Positions 38,707-47,604 are shown, counted from the first letter of the stretch. The stretch: 64,000 bases of DNA from Sphingomonas panacis (GCF_001717955.1 NZ_CP014168.1:1116001-1180000), one strand, 5' to 3'. The notes: generated from the letters alone by a model not told the origin. Program-made: numbers and translations.

Positions 38707-39969
38707 ATGGTAAAATCGATCACGAAGAAGGCGCGGTCCGCGCTGCGCGATTTCCTGCGGAACGAGGCGGCGGGCGGCATCGTGTTGATGGCGGCGGCGG
38801 CGCTCGCGCTGGTGATGGCCAATTCCCCGCTCGGCGAAGGCTATTTCCACCTGCTCCACTTGCGCACCGGCCCGGTGCTCGCGCCCGCGATCGGGCCGAT
38901 GACGGTGCATCTGTGGATCAACGATGCGCTGATGAGTCTGTTCTTCCTCTACGTCGGGCTGGAGATCAAACGCGAACTGATCGACGGGCGATTGAGCAGT
39001 CCGGCGCGTCGCCGGTTGCCGGTGATCGCGGCGGCCGCGGGCATGCTGGTGCCAGCCTTGGTGTTCCTCGCCGTGACGCGCGGCGACGCGGCGCTACGCC
39101 CCGGCTGGGCGATTCCGGCCGCGACCGACATCGCCTTCGCGATCGGCGTGATGGCGTTGCTCGGCAAGCGCGTGCCGCCCTCGCTCAAGCTGTTCCTGAT
39201 GACGGTCGCGATCGTCGACGACATGGGCGCGGTGGCGATCATCGCGGTCGCCTATACGCAAGGGATAGACTGGATCGCGCTGGCCGGCGCGGCGGGCATG
39301 CTGCTGGTGATGGCCGCGCTCAACCGGCATGGGGTCAAGCGCCTCGCGCCCTATCTGATCGCGTTCGCGGCGGTGTGGTGGCTGGTGATGCTGTCGGGCG
39401 TCCACGCGACGGTGGCGGGGGTGCTGGCGGCCGCGCTCATCCCGATCACGCGCTCGCCGGGCGCGCCCGACGCGGAAGATTCTCCGCTCCACCGGCTCGA
39501 ACACGCGCTGTCGCCGTGGGTCGCATTCGGCATCGTGCCGCTGTTCGCCTTCGCCAACGCGGGTATCGCGCTGGGCGGGCTGCCGGCGGATGTGCTGCGC
39601 GCGCCGCTGGTGATCGCGGTCACGCTCGGGCTGTTCTTCGGCAAGCAGGCCGGCATTCTCGGTGGGGTCGCGCTCGCCCGCTGGTCGGGCATCGCCGATC
39701 GGCCCAAGGGCGCGAGCTGGATGCAGCTTTACGGTGTCGCGCTGCTCGCAGGGATCGGCTTCACGATGAGCCTGTTCATCGGTGGACTCGCCTTCCCGGG
39801 GGCGGCGGCGTTGCAGGACGAGGTGAAGGTCGGCGTGCTGCTCGGCTCGCTGGTGTCGGCGGTGGCCGGTTATGCCGTCCTGCGGTCGTCGAGCACCGCC
39901 ACGCCGAGCACGACCAGGCCGCCCGCTGCGAGCAACGCGCCGACCCAGCCGGTCGATGTCCAGCCGTAA
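38707..39969 (+). CDS. nhaA: Na+/H+ antiporter NhaA
   Basis: A 420-residue inner-membrane sodium/proton antiporter with about 12 segments. The functional motif VDDMGAVAIIAVAYTQG has the two adjacent aspartates needed for ion binding, and ATDIAFAIGVMALLG, GVHATVAGVLAAALIP and LFFGKQAGILGG are family landmarks. The last 27 residues, a Ser/Thr/Pro-rich tail, extend past the usual NhaA end and are read from the opposite strand of the MFS gene (100-bp overlap). The real C-terminus might therefore be shorter in function. Confidence 0.94.
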   Translation: MVKSITKKARSALRDFLRNEAAGGIVLMAAAALALVMANSPLGEGYFHLLHLRTGPVLAPAIGPMTVHLWINDALMSLFFLYVGLEIKRELIDGRLSSPARRRLPVIAAAAGMLVPALVFLAVTRGDAALRPGWAIPAATDIAFAIGVMALLGKRVPPSLKLFLMTVAIVDDMGAVAIIAVAYTQGIDWIALAGAAGMLLVMAALNRHGVKRLAPYLIAFAAVWWLVMLSGVHATVAGVLAAALIPITRSPGAPDAEDSPLHRLEHALSPWVAFGIVPLFAFANAGIALGGLPADVLRAPLVIAVTLGLFFGKQAGILGGVALARWSGIADRPKGASWMQLYGVALLAGIGFTMSLFIGGLAFPGAAALQDEVKVGVLLGSLVSAVAGYAVLRSSSTATPSTTRPPAASNAPTQPVDVQP

Positions 39970-41069
39970 CCCGCCGCGATCGCGAGTCCGCCGAGCAAAG
40001 GCCCGAGCGCATTGGCGGTGTTGAACGCCGAATGGTTGAGCGCGGCGGCGAGCGCTTGCGCCTTGCCCGCCACGTCCATCAACCGGGTCTGCAACACGGT
40101 GCCGAGCGCGCCGGTGAAGCCGATCGCGAACACATCGAGGGAGATCGACCAGAAATGCAGCGCGGCGAGGGGGTAGAGCGCGAGGCTCACCACGCTGCCG
40201 ACCAGCAACGCCGCCCCGGTCGGCATCAGCGCCTTGTCGGCGAAGCGCGGCGCGACGATGTTGCCCAGTGTCAGCCCGACGCCGAAGATCGCCAGCACGA
40301 CGGGCAGCATCGCCGCCGATACGCGTGTGACGTCGAACAGCGTCGAAGCGAGGTAGGTGTACACGCAGAACATGCCGCCGAAGCCGATCGCGCCGATGCC
40401 GAGCGTCAACCACACGCGCTTGTTGGCGAGCGCGCTCAATTCGGTGAGCGGACTCACCCCCGGCTCGGGCTTGTCGCGCGGCGCGAATAGCGCGACGAGC
40501 AGCACCGTCAGCAGCGCGAGCACCGCGACGACGCCGAAACCCCAGCGCCAGCCGACGGCCTGCCCCAGCCAATTGGCGAGCGGTACGCCGAGGATCGTCG
40601 CGACGGTCAGCCCGAGCATCACTCGTCCGACCGCCTGAGAGCGCTGGTTGGTCGGCACCAGTGATGCCGCGACCAACGCGGCGATGCCGAAATACGCGCC
40701 GTGCGGCAGCCCGCTCAGGAAGCGGAACAGCAGCATCCAGTGATAGGTCGGCGCGAGTGCGCTGAGGCCATTGAACAGCGCGAAAGCGGTCATCAACAGG
40801 ATCAGCAAGGTGCGCCGCGACAGCTTCGCCGCCGCCACCGCCAACAGCGGCGCGCCGACCACGACCCCAAGCGCATAGGCGCTGATGACGTGGCCCGCAG
40901 TCGGCTCGTCGATGCCGAGACCTTTGGCGAAATAGGGCACCAGGCTCATTGTCGCGAATTCGGTGGTGCCGATCGCGAATCCGCCCATCGCCAGCGCGAA
41001 ATGGACCAGAGCGACGGGCGCGGCGGGGCGCTCGGCCGTAACCGGTGCGACGTGTGCAGGGGCGTTCAT
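39870..41069 (-). CDS. MFS transporter, DHA1/AraJ-like family
   Basis: A 399-residue 12-segment major facilitator protein. ATG 41069 is preferred to an upstream TTG. The motif region GVVVGAPLLAVAAAKLSRRTLLI is the motif A area, and FRFLSGLPHGAYFGIAALVAASL with MLGLTVATILGVPLANWLGQAVGWRWGFG is typical of AraJ/YdhP-like drug or sugar-efflux members. Its substrate is unknown; an AraJ-type name does not imply arabinose. The 3' end overlaps nhaA by 100 bp in convergent orientation, an unusual degree. Confidence 0.9.
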   Translation of the reverse strand: MNAPAHVAPVTAERPAAPVALVHFALAMGGFAIGTTEFATMSLVPYFAKGLGIDEPTAGHVISAYALGVVVGAPLLAVAAAKLSRRTLLILLMTAFALFNGLSALAPTYHWMLLFRFLSGLPHGAYFGIAALVAASLVPTNQRSQAVGRVMLGLTVATILGVPLANWLGQAVGWRWGFGVVAVLALLTVLLVALFAPRDKPEPGVSPLTELSALANKRVWLTLGIGAIGFGGMFCVYTYLASTLFDVTRVSAAMLPVVLAIFGVGLTLGNIVAPRFADKALMPTGAALLVGSVVSLALYPLAALHFWSISLDVFAIGFTGALGTVLQTRLMDVAGKAQALAAALNHSAFNTANALGPLLGGLAIAAGYGWTSTGWVGALLAAGGLVVLGVAVLDDRRTA

Positions 41070-41190
41070 GCCGCCCAAGTGGCTATGCTGCGGTGCAGCG
41101 TCAACCGCGTGCGGCGCAAGCGTCCCACCCGGTCGCGCAATCGCCGCTCAGCGACAGTGGCATCGGCGCTGATCCTGTGCGACGGTGATA

Positions 41191-42084
41191 ATGATGCTGC
41201 CCTTCCTGTTCCTCGCCCTCGCCGGCATCTTCTGGGGGCTGGGCTTTCCGCTCGGCAAGATCGCCCTGCACGAGATGGCGGCGGCGCATATGGTGCTGCT
41301 GCGCTTCGCCGTCGCGGCGATCGTCTCGCTTCCCTTCGCACTCGCGTCGCGCGAGGCGCGGGCGCTGTTCCGCTCGGCGCCCGTCGTCGTCGCGGGCATC
41401 TGCTACGGCGTCGCCTTCGTGGTCCAGTTCGAAGGGTTGGAGCACGTCACGGTCACGCTCGCCGCGCTGCTGGTCGGAGCGATGCCGGCGCTGATCGCGA
41501 TCACGGCTTTCGTCCTGCGCGAGCGGGTGAGCCGGGCGTCCTGGATCGGCGTGATCGCCGCGACGGCTGGCGCCGCGCTGATCGCCGGCAAACCCGACGG
41601 ATCGGGCACGCCGCTTGGCATCGCCTTGTCGTTGGTCTCTCTGCTGATCTTCCTTGGCTGGTTGCTCGCGCTGAGGAGCGCGCCCAAGACCACGAGCGCG
41701 ATGGCGGTGCCCGCCGTCACGGTCGTCATCGCCGCGATCACGGTGTTGCCGATCGCGCTGCTGATGCACGGGGCGCCACCGCTGCATATGTCTTCGGTGG
41801 CGTGGGCCGGGATCATCGGTCAGGGGCTGCTCTCGACCTTCCTCGCGACGGTGGCGTGGAACGTCGGTGCATCGCGGGTGGGTAGCGCGGCGGCGGGCGT
41901 GTTCATCAATATCGAGCCGCTGGTCGGCTCGATCCTCGGCATCGGCTTCTTCGGCGATCCGGCGGGTGTGACGATCATCGCCGGCGGCGCGATGATCATC
42001 GCCGGCAGCATCGTCACCGTGCTCGGTGAGCGGCCCGCCGACGACCGGCTGGCGGACGCGGCGCACGGGCTCTCGATCGACTGA
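41191..42084 (+). CDS. EamA/DMT superfamily transporter
   Basis: A 297-residue protein with ten membrane segments in two EamA halves. The first half starts LFLALAGIFWGLGFPLGKIALHEMAAAHMVLLRFAV; the second ends at ASRVGSAAAGVFINIEPLVGSILGIGFFGDP, the diagnostic helix of the second EamA repeat. It probably exports or imports a small metabolite. ATG 41191 is used since GTG 41185 would add two residues. The start lacks a clear ribosome site. It is divergent from the MFS gene with a gap of about 120 bp. Confidence 0.9.
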   Translation: MMLPFLFLALAGIFWGLGFPLGKIALHEMAAAHMVLLRFAVAAIVSLPFALASREARALFRSAPVVVAGICYGVAFVVQFEGLEHVTVTLAALLVGAMPALIAITAFVLRERVSRASWIGVIAATAGAALIAGKPDGSGTPLGIALSLVSLLIFLGWLLALRSAPKTTSAMAVPAVTVVIAAITVLPIALLMHGAPPLHMSSVAWAGIIGQGLLSTFLATVAWNVGASRVGSAAAGVFINIEPLVGSILGIGFFGDPAGVTIIAGGAMIIAGSIVTVLGERPADDRLADAAHGLSID

Positions 42085-42093
42085 TCGAACCCG

Positions 42094-43134
42094 CTATCCC
42101 AATGCGGCCTGTAGCGTCGCGCGCACGCCGCTGCGCCCGACGTCATATTCCACGATCGTATGCAGGCTCTGCGCCATCGCGCGGATCAATTTGGTGCCGA
42201 CGCCGGTGCCGCGCGCGGGCGCGGCGACGTCCATGCCCACGCCGTCATCCTCGACCGCGAGCTGGAACCGATCGCCATCGATCTGCGACAGCGCGATCCG
42301 CACTTCACCGGCCTTGAGCGGATAGGCGTATTTGCACGCGTTGCTGACCAGTTCGGTGACGATCACGCCGAGCGAGACCGCGCGGTCGGTCGCCAGCCGG
42401 ATCGGTTCGGCCGACAGGCTGAGCGTGCGCGGCTCAGCGTCGCTCGACCAGGTCTCGCCAAGTTCGTCGACCAAGGCGCGGAGATATTCGCGCATATCGA
42501 CCTGCTCGACATCGTTGGTGGTGTAGAGCCGGCGGTGGACCTGCGCGACCGCCGTGATGCGACGCTGCGTATCCTCCAGCGCGGCGCGCGCGCTTTCGTC
42601 GGCGAGCGCGGTCGATTGCATGCGGACCATCGCCGAGACGATCTGCAGGCTGTTGGCGACGCGGTGATTGACCTCGCGCAGCAGCGCTTCGAGCCGTGCG
42701 TTGCTCGCGCGCAGCATCTGTTCGGCGGCATGTTTGTCGCGTTCCAGTTTGGCGCGTTCGAGCACCTGCGCGAATGCCGAGGCGAGCAGATCGAAGAAAT
42801 CGGCCCCGACCGACTTCACCACATAGTCCGCCGCGCCGGCCTTGAGCGCGGCGACCGCGATGCGGCCTTCCTCCGACCCGGTGACGTACACGACCGGCGG
42901 CGCATCCGGCAGCGCGGTCAGATGTGCGAGCGTCTCCAGCCCGTCCATGCCGGGCATGTAATGATCGACCGCGATCAGGTCGAACCGCTGGGCCTTCGCC
43001 AGCGCCACGCCCTCGGCGCCGCCCTCCGCCACCGTGACGACGAAGCCATGCCGCGCAAGGGAGCGCGAGGCGAGCCGGCGCAGGCCGGCATCGTCATCGA
43101 TGTAGAGCACATAGGTTGGCGGCGTGTCAGCCAT
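42094..43134 (-). CDS. Response-regulator/HisKA_2 histidine kinase hybrid
   Basis: A 346-residue soluble protein with an N-terminal receiver domain (Asp 57 in LIAVDHYMPGMDG, Lys in YVVKS) linked by a coiled segment (about 125-150) to a HisKA_2/HWE-type kinase. The phosphorylated His 157 lies in LLREVNHRVANSLQIVSAM, and the ATPase part has ELVSNACKYAYP, VEDDGVGM and GTGVGTKLIRAM. It is the last gene of a three-gene unit: its ATG shares one base with the response regulator stop. It probably receives phosphate from the upstream kinase and passes it on; no DNA-binding domain is present. Confidence 0.93.
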   Translation of the reverse strand: MADTPPTYVLYIDDDAGLRRLASRSLARHGFVVTVAEGGAEGVALAKAQRFDLIAVDHYMPGMDGLETLAHLTALPDAPPVVYVTGSEEGRIAVAALKAGAADYVVKSVGADFFDLLASAFAQVLERAKLERDKHAAEQMLRASNARLEALLREVNHRVANSLQIVSAMVRMQSTALADESARAALEDTQRRITAVAQVHRRLYTTNDVEQVDMREYLRALVDELGETWSSDAEPRTLSLSAEPIRLATDRAVSLGVIVTELVSNACKYAYPLKAGEVRIALSQIDGDRFQLAVEDDGVGMDVAAPARGTGVGTKLIRAMAQSLHTIVEYDVGRSGVRATLQAALG

Positions 43135-43577
43135 CAGTCGCCTTCGATCTCCGGCACCTGGATCACCGACAGGAACAGGCCAAGCTGGCGGATCGCCTGC
43201 GCGAAGCTCTCATAATTCACCGGCTTGGTGATGTAGACGTTGCAGCCGAGATCATAGCAGCGCTGGATCTCGACCTTGTCGTCGGTGGTGGTGAGAACCA
43301 CCACCGGCGTACGCTTGAGCGCCGGCGTGCCCTTGATCTTGGCGAGAATGTCGGTCCCGCTCATGTCGGGCAGGTTGAGGTCGAGCAGCACCAGTGCCGG
43401 GCCGTTGCGCGCGGGGCCGTCGGCATGGTTGAACAGATAGTCGAGCGCGCTCGTACCGTCGGTGAAATGGGTGATGTCGTTGAGGATGCCCGCGCGACGG
43501 ATGTTCTTCTCGATCAGGCGCGCATGGCCCTCATCGTCCTCGATCATCACGATGCTGACGGAACGGTGGTCGTTCAT
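43134..43577 (-). CDS. Single-domain response regulator
   Basis: A 147-residue receiver-only protein similar to Rcp1-type regulators that pair with light- or redox-sensing kinases. Acidic residues IEDDEGHA, phospho-acceptor Asp 66 in VLLDLNLPDMSG, the T/S region VVVLTTTDD and the lysine in NVYITKPVNYESF are all present. It has no output domain. It overlaps the sensor kinase gene by four bases upstream and the hybrid kinase downstream, so it likely shuttles phosphate between them. Confidence 0.95.
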   Translation of the reverse strand: MNDHRSVSIVMIEDDEGHARLIEKNIRRAGILNDITHFTDGTSALDYLFNHADGPARNGPALVLLDLNLPDMSGTDILAKIKGTPALKRTPVVVLTTTDDKVEIQRCYDLGCNVYITKPVNYESFAQAIRQLGLFLSVIQVPEIEGD

Positions 43578-45103
43578 GCGGAATCTCGCTCGGTTCGAGG
43601 TGTCAGGGCTTCGACATAGGTGACGGGGAGGTTGATGCGGAAGGTCGAGCCACGGCCCAGTTCGGATGCCACATCGATAGTCCCGCCGAGCCGGTAGGCC
43701 AAGGCGCGAACATGCGCGAGGCCGATTCCCTCGCCGGGCTGGTCCTGCTGGCCGGAACGCCGGAACAGGTCGAAGATGCGGGTGTGATCGGCCGGCGCGA
43801 TGCCGCGACCATTGTCTTCGATTTCGAAGATCGCGCGCGCGCCATCGTGCCGGCTGCGCACGAGGATGCGACCGGGTCGCTTGGGATCGAGATACTTGAC
43901 CGCGTTCTCGATCAGATTGGAGAAAATCTGTTCGAGCGCGAGCCGGTCGCTGGTGATCGCGACCATCGGCTCGGCGATCTCCATCACGGCGCCGCGATCG
44001 TCGAGCAGATGCTGCACGCTGGCGCGGATCGTCGCCGCCAACGCCCCCGTGTCGAGCGGCTCGGGCGTGATCACCCGGCGCCCCTGACGCGACAGTTTGA
44101 GGATCGCATTGATGAGCCGGTCCATCTTCTGCGTCGAGGTGCGGATGAACCCGATTGCCTCGGGCAGATCCTCGCGCGCCGCAAGCCGAACGTCTTCGGT
44201 CAGGATCTCGGGCGCGTCCTGCTCGGCGCGGTCGATCAGCCCGGAAATCGTCGCCGTCGCCGCTTCCAACTCAGCTGTGAAGCCCATCACGTTGACGAGC
44301 GGGGAACGCAGATCGTGGCTGACGATATAGGCGAAGCGCTGCACCTCCTCGTTGGCGCGAGTCAGTTCGGTGGTCCGCTCGGCGACGAGATCCTCCAGCG
44401 AGTCGGCGAAATCGCGCAGCGTGTCGCGCGATTGGGCCAGGTCGTGCGTGTAGCGCTGCACCGTCGTGATCGAGAGCAGCGCCACGACGACCAGCAACAC
44501 GCCCGCGACCGCGAGTACGCCGTAGAAGGCGCCTACCGTGCTGCGCTGCTCCATGTCACGAACCGCGAGCAGCCGCGATTCCTCGTCGCCCATCGCTGCC
44601 AGCACGCTGCGGATATGGTACATCCGCCGCGCGCCTTTTTCGTGGTGGAAATTGGCGAGCGCTTCGGCATTGGCGCCGCGCGCGATCTGCCCGTTGGTGT
44701 ACGCGCGCTGGGCAAACAATGCGCGCAGATAGGGCCGCAGCGTCGCGAGGTTCTGCCGCTGAACGGGGTTGTCGCCGGTAAGCCGCGCGATCCGCGCGAT
44801 CTCGGGTGCGGTCTGTGTCGCCGCCACCTCGTAATTGTGGAGGTAGTCGGGGTCGCCGGTCAGCAGATAGCCACGCCGCGCGGTTTCGCCCTGCTCGATC
44901 AGAATCTGCGTGTGCGCGATGGCAAGTTTGACCGTGTAGGTATGGTTGACCATGTCGGTATGCGCCTGGCTGCGCATCGTCGTCCACACCGCCCCGACGC
45001 CCGCCACCAGCAGCGCGGCGAAACCGATGCCCATACAGGTAATCAGCAGGCGGCCGATCGCACCTTCGCTCTCACCGAATACTCGTATCGCCCGCCGTAT
45101 CAT
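43574..45103 (-). CDS. Membrane sensor histidine kinase with CHASE3 domain
   Basis: A 509-residue kinase with membrane segments at about 21-42 and 190-212 that bracket a CHASE3-type periplasmic sensor region (QTILIEQGETARRGYLLTGDPDYLHNY). A coiled dimerisation stretch leads to HisKA with His 263 in FAYIVSHDLRSPLVNVMGF and the HATPase with NLIENAVKYLDP, EIEDNGRGIAP and GIGLAHVRALAYRLGG. It is the first gene of the three-gene unit. A perfect FNR-type box at 45152 lies about 50 bp upstream, suggesting oxygen control. Confidence 0.94.
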   Translation of the reverse strand: MIRRAIRVFGESEGAIGRLLITCMGIGFAALLVAGVGAVWTTMRSQAHTDMVNHTYTVKLAIAHTQILIEQGETARRGYLLTGDPDYLHNYEVAATQTAPEIARIARLTGDNPVQRQNLATLRPYLRALFAQRAYTNGQIARGANAEALANFHHEKGARRMYHIRSVLAAMGDEESRLLAVRDMEQRSTVGAFYGVLAVAGVLLVVVALLSITTVQRYTHDLAQSRDTLRDFADSLEDLVAERTTELTRANEEVQRFAYIVSHDLRSPLVNVMGFTAELEAATATISGLIDRAEQDAPEILTEDVRLAAREDLPEAIGFIRTSTQKMDRLINAILKLSRQGRRVITPEPLDTGALAATIRASVQHLLDDRGAVMEIAEPMVAITSDRLALEQIFSNLIENAVKYLDPKRPGRILVRSRHDGARAIFEIEDNGRGIAPADHTRIFDLFRRSGQQDQPGEGIGLAHVRALAYRLGGTIDVASELGRGSTFRINLPVTYVEALTPRTERDSA

Positions 45104-45151
45104 CGTGCGGGGTGGTAGAGGGCGGCAGTGTAAAACGCCAGTCGCCCAACC

Positions 45152-45165
45152 TTGATGTGGATCAA
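45152..45165 (-). promoter_or_regulatory. FNR/FixK-type binding site upstream of the sensor kinase operon
   Basis: TTGATGTGGATCAA is a perfect dyad TTGAT-N4-ATCAA, the consensus of FNR/FnrL/FixK regulators. A TACACT -10-like hexamer follows on the minus strand at 45127-45132, placing the box centre about 38-42 bp from a probable start of transcription, the position used by activating FNR proteins at class II promoters. The site lies 49 bp from the kinase ATG. Confidence 0.75.
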
Positions 45166-45177
45166 GATATCAAACAC

Positions 45178-45942
45178 TTACAGCAGCCGGTCCTGCAACG
45201 TCTGCCGTCCGACGAAGCCGCCGCCCTGTCGCCGCGCCAGTTCGGTCTCGGCGGTGAAGCGCACATCGATATCGCGATCACCAAGGAACTTGGTCAACGA
45301 GTCATCCTCGATCTCATGCCATTCCTTGCCCCGATCGGGACCGAAGCGCACGCGCGGCAGCAGGCCGGGCTGGCGCGACCATTCGAGCAATTGCTCGACG
45401 CCGACCAGATTGATCATGTCGCGCAGGTGGAACGCGGTCACATACGCGTCGGGGAAGGCGCGGTGTGCGGGCAGGCCGCGTTCATGCTCGATGCCGTGGG
45501 GCTTGCGCCAGTAGCGCAGCACCTGGTTTGAGAAGCTCGGCGCGTCCGGCCACAGCCGCATCGCGCATTTCCACGTGCAGATCCACTCGGCGCTGCGGGT
45601 GAGCGCGGGCGTGCAGAATTGCTGCTCGAAATCGGCGCGGTGCGCGGCGAGCGCGAGCCGGCGCGGCCATGGGTCGAGCGCCTGGCGCGCGACATCGTGC
45701 CACATCGGCGCGTCCGCGACCTGCTCGTCGAGGATATGGTGGATCGCCTGCGTGATCGGCGGCATCGACCGGCCTGGATTGACCAGCCGCGCGCCGCCTT
45801 CGCCGACCAGCTCCCAGCGGCCATCGGCGCCTTGCGCGACATCCTGCCAGCCGATCTCGCAGACGCCGTGTGCGGGCGGGGCAGGGCCGGTGGTCTCGAG
45901 ATCGACAACGCGGATCATCGGCGGGGGCGGGGGCGGGGGCAT
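45178..45942 (-). CDS. DEDDh 3'-5' exonuclease
   Basis: A 254-residue exonuclease of the DnaQ-like fold. ExoI reads IRVVDLETTGPAPP (D and E), ExoII lies in LALAAHRADFEQQF and ExoIII in GLPAHRAFPDAYVTAFHLRDM with the catalytic His-Asp. A C-terminal region with WHEIEDDSLTKFLGDRDIDVRFTAETEL is characteristic of a family close to the ORN/exodeoxyribonuclease X-like proteins. I use ATG 45942, with a poly-proline N-terminus; ATG 45918 would start at MIRVVD and is possible. It ends the four-gene block mipZ-DnaJ-phosphomannomutase-exonuclease. Confidence 0.88.
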   Translation of the reverse strand: MPPPPPPPMIRVVDLETTGPAPPAHGVCEIGWQDVAQGADGRWELVGEGGARLVNPGRSMPPITQAIHHILDEQVADAPMWHDVARQALDPWPRRLALAAHRADFEQQFCTPALTRSAEWICTWKCAMRLWPDAPSFSNQVLRYWRKPHGIEHERGLPAHRAFPDAYVTAFHLRDMINLVGVEQLLEWSRQPGLLPRVRFGPDRGKEWHEIEDDSLTKFLGDRDIDVRFTAETELARRQGGGFVGRQTLQDRLL

Positions 45943-45982
45943 GGCGCCTAGGTGGCGGGTCGGACGCGGAAAAGCCAGTCCC

Positions 45983-47353
45983 CTAGCGCGGTCGCGCGAT
46001 TCCGCTCGCGGCGAGCTGCGTGTCGATCTGGGCGAGCAGGCGGTCGAGTCTGGACTGATCCCGCGCCTCGGCACGCGCGACCAGCGCGTTTTGCGTGTTC
46101 GACGCGCGCAGCAGCCACCAGCCGTCCGCCGTATCGACGCGCGCGCCGTCGATGCGGTTCACTGTCGCGCCCTCGCCGGCGAGGCGGGCGAGCACCTCCT
46201 CGACCACCGCGAATTTCCGAGCCTCATCGATAGGAAAGCGCAGTTCCGGCGTATTGACCATCACCGGCGTCGCATCGCGCAATGCGGCGAGCGTGTGGCC
46301 GCTGCGGTGAACCGCGTCGATCAACCGCACGGCGGCGTAATGCGCGTCGTCGACGCCGTAGAAATCGTGCCCGAAGAAGACATGGCCGGTCATTTCGCCG
46401 GCGAGCGGCGCGCCCGTCTCGGCGAGCTTGGCCTTCATGTGGCTGTGCCCGGTCTTCCACATCAGCGGCACGCCGCCGAGATCGCGGACGCGATCGAACA
46501 TGGCGCCGCTCATCTTGACGTCGCCGATGATCGTCGCGCCGGGCAGGTCTTTCAGCACCGGCTCGGCCAGCACGGCGAGGATCTGATCGCCCGCCAGCAC
46601 GCGGCCTTGCCCGTCGATCGCGCCGATCCGGTCGCCGTCGCCATCGAACGCGAAACCGAAATCGAGATGCTCGCGTAGCACCAACGCCGTGAGATCGGCG
46701 AGGTTCTCCGCTTCGGACGGATCGGGATGATGGTTGGGGAAGGTGCCATCGACCGCCGTGAACAGCAGATGATGCTCGCCCGGCAGGCGTTGCACCAGCC
46801 GCTCGACCACCGGCCCGGACGCGCCGTTGCCGGTGTCCCAGCCGATCCGGTAGGTGCCGCCCGTGTGCCCCACCATCAGCCGATCGACATAGGCGTCGAG
46901 CACATCCGCGTCGGTGACGGTGCCCGCACCCTCGCTCCAGTCGCCCGTCTCTGCCAGCGTCGCGAGATGCTGAAGCTCGGCACCGAAGAATGGCGCATGC
47001 CGCAGCACGAACTTGAAGCCGTTCTGGTCGGCGGGATTGTGGCTGCCGGTGATCTGGATGCCGCCGTCCACGCCGAGATGCGCTTCGGCATAATAGAGCA
47101 TCGGCGTAGGCCCGAGGCCGATCCGCACGACATCGACCCCGCTCGCGGTGAGCCCCGCGATCAGCGCGGTTTCGAGCGCGGGCGAGGACAGCCGTCCATC
47201 ATACCCTACCGCGACGCGTGCGCCGCCCGCGCGCCGCACGCACGTCGCGAAGCCGCGCCCGATCGCAAAAGCATCGCTCTCGTGCAGCGTCGTCCCGACC
47301 ACCCCGCGCACGTCATATTCGCGCAGGATCGTCGGATCGAAGTGGTGCGTCAC
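45983..47353 (-). CDS. Phosphomannomutase/phosphoglucomutase
   Basis: A 456-residue alpha-D-phosphohexomutase. The phosphoserine loop is ITGSHNPADQNGFKF with Ser 104, the metal loop is FAFDGDGDRIG, and the sugar-binding loop appears as GEMTGHVFF. C-terminal SNTQNALVARAEA is the phosphate-binding loop. It should interconvert mannose-6-P or glucose-6-P with the 1-phosphates for nucleotide-sugar and LPS or exopolysaccharide synthesis. It overlaps the DnaJ-like gene by four bases, with 40 bp before the exonuclease. Confidence 0.95.
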   Translation of the reverse strand: MTHHFDPTILREYDVRGVVGTTLHESDAFAIGRGFATCVRRAGGARVAVGYDGRLSSPALETALIAGLTASGVDVVRIGLGPTPMLYYAEAHLGVDGGIQITGSHNPADQNGFKFVLRHAPFFGAELQHLATLAETGDWSEGAGTVTDADVLDAYVDRLMVGHTGGTYRIGWDTGNGASGPVVERLVQRLPGEHHLLFTAVDGTFPNHHPDPSEAENLADLTALVLREHLDFGFAFDGDGDRIGAIDGQGRVLAGDQILAVLAEPVLKDLPGATIIGDVKMSGAMFDRVRDLGGVPLMWKTGHSHMKAKLAETGAPLAGEMTGHVFFGHDFYGVDDAHYAAVRLIDAVHRSGHTLAALRDATPVMVNTPELRFPIDEARKFAVVEEVLARLAGEGATVNRIDGARVDTADGWWLLRASNTQNALVARAEARDQSRLDRLLAQIDTQLAASGIARPR

Positions 47354-47604
47354 CGCTTGAGCAGCAGATCGCGCGCCGCGTTGATCCGCCGCGCCAGCTC
47401 AGGCGAGCCGCCGTCGCGGTCGGGATGGACGGCGGAAACGAGGCGACGGTGCGCGGCGCGGATCGTGTCGGCATCGGCCGAGGCGCTCACGCCCAGGATC
47501 GCACGCGCTTCCTGCTCGTCGATCGGCGGCTTCGCCGCTGGACGACGGAGGAAGAAATACCATCCGGCCGCGAGCAGCGCCGCCAAAAGGAGAAACTTCG
47601 CCAT
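47350..47604 (-). CDS. Membrane-anchored J-domain protein
   Basis: An 84-residue protein with an N-terminal membrane segment (about 3-20, GWYFFLRR end) and a compact C-terminal J-domain. DEQEARAILGVSASADADTIRAAHRRLVSAVHPDRDGG contains the HPD motif at 60-62, needed to stimulate DnaK. The layout resembles mitochondrial TIM14 and bacterial DjlA-like small membrane J-proteins, so it probably recruits DnaK at the inner membrane. Its stop overlaps the phosphomannomutase start, and its own start lies at the mipZ stop (one shared base). Confidence 0.9.
   Translation of the reverse strand: MAKFLLLAALLAAGWYFFLRRPAAKPPIDEQEARAILGVSASADADTIRAAHRRLVSAVHPDRDGGSPELARRINAARDLLLKR

Noticed and set aside
38652..40490. 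612-codon plus-strand frame covering nhaA and the MFS gene
   Set aside because: Its product has no membrane pattern and is Arg/Gly-rich; NhaA and MFS frames carry the real signatures.
45568..45576. TTCCACGTG in the exonuclease gene
   Set aside because: Only half of the parS palindrome is present, followed by CAG.
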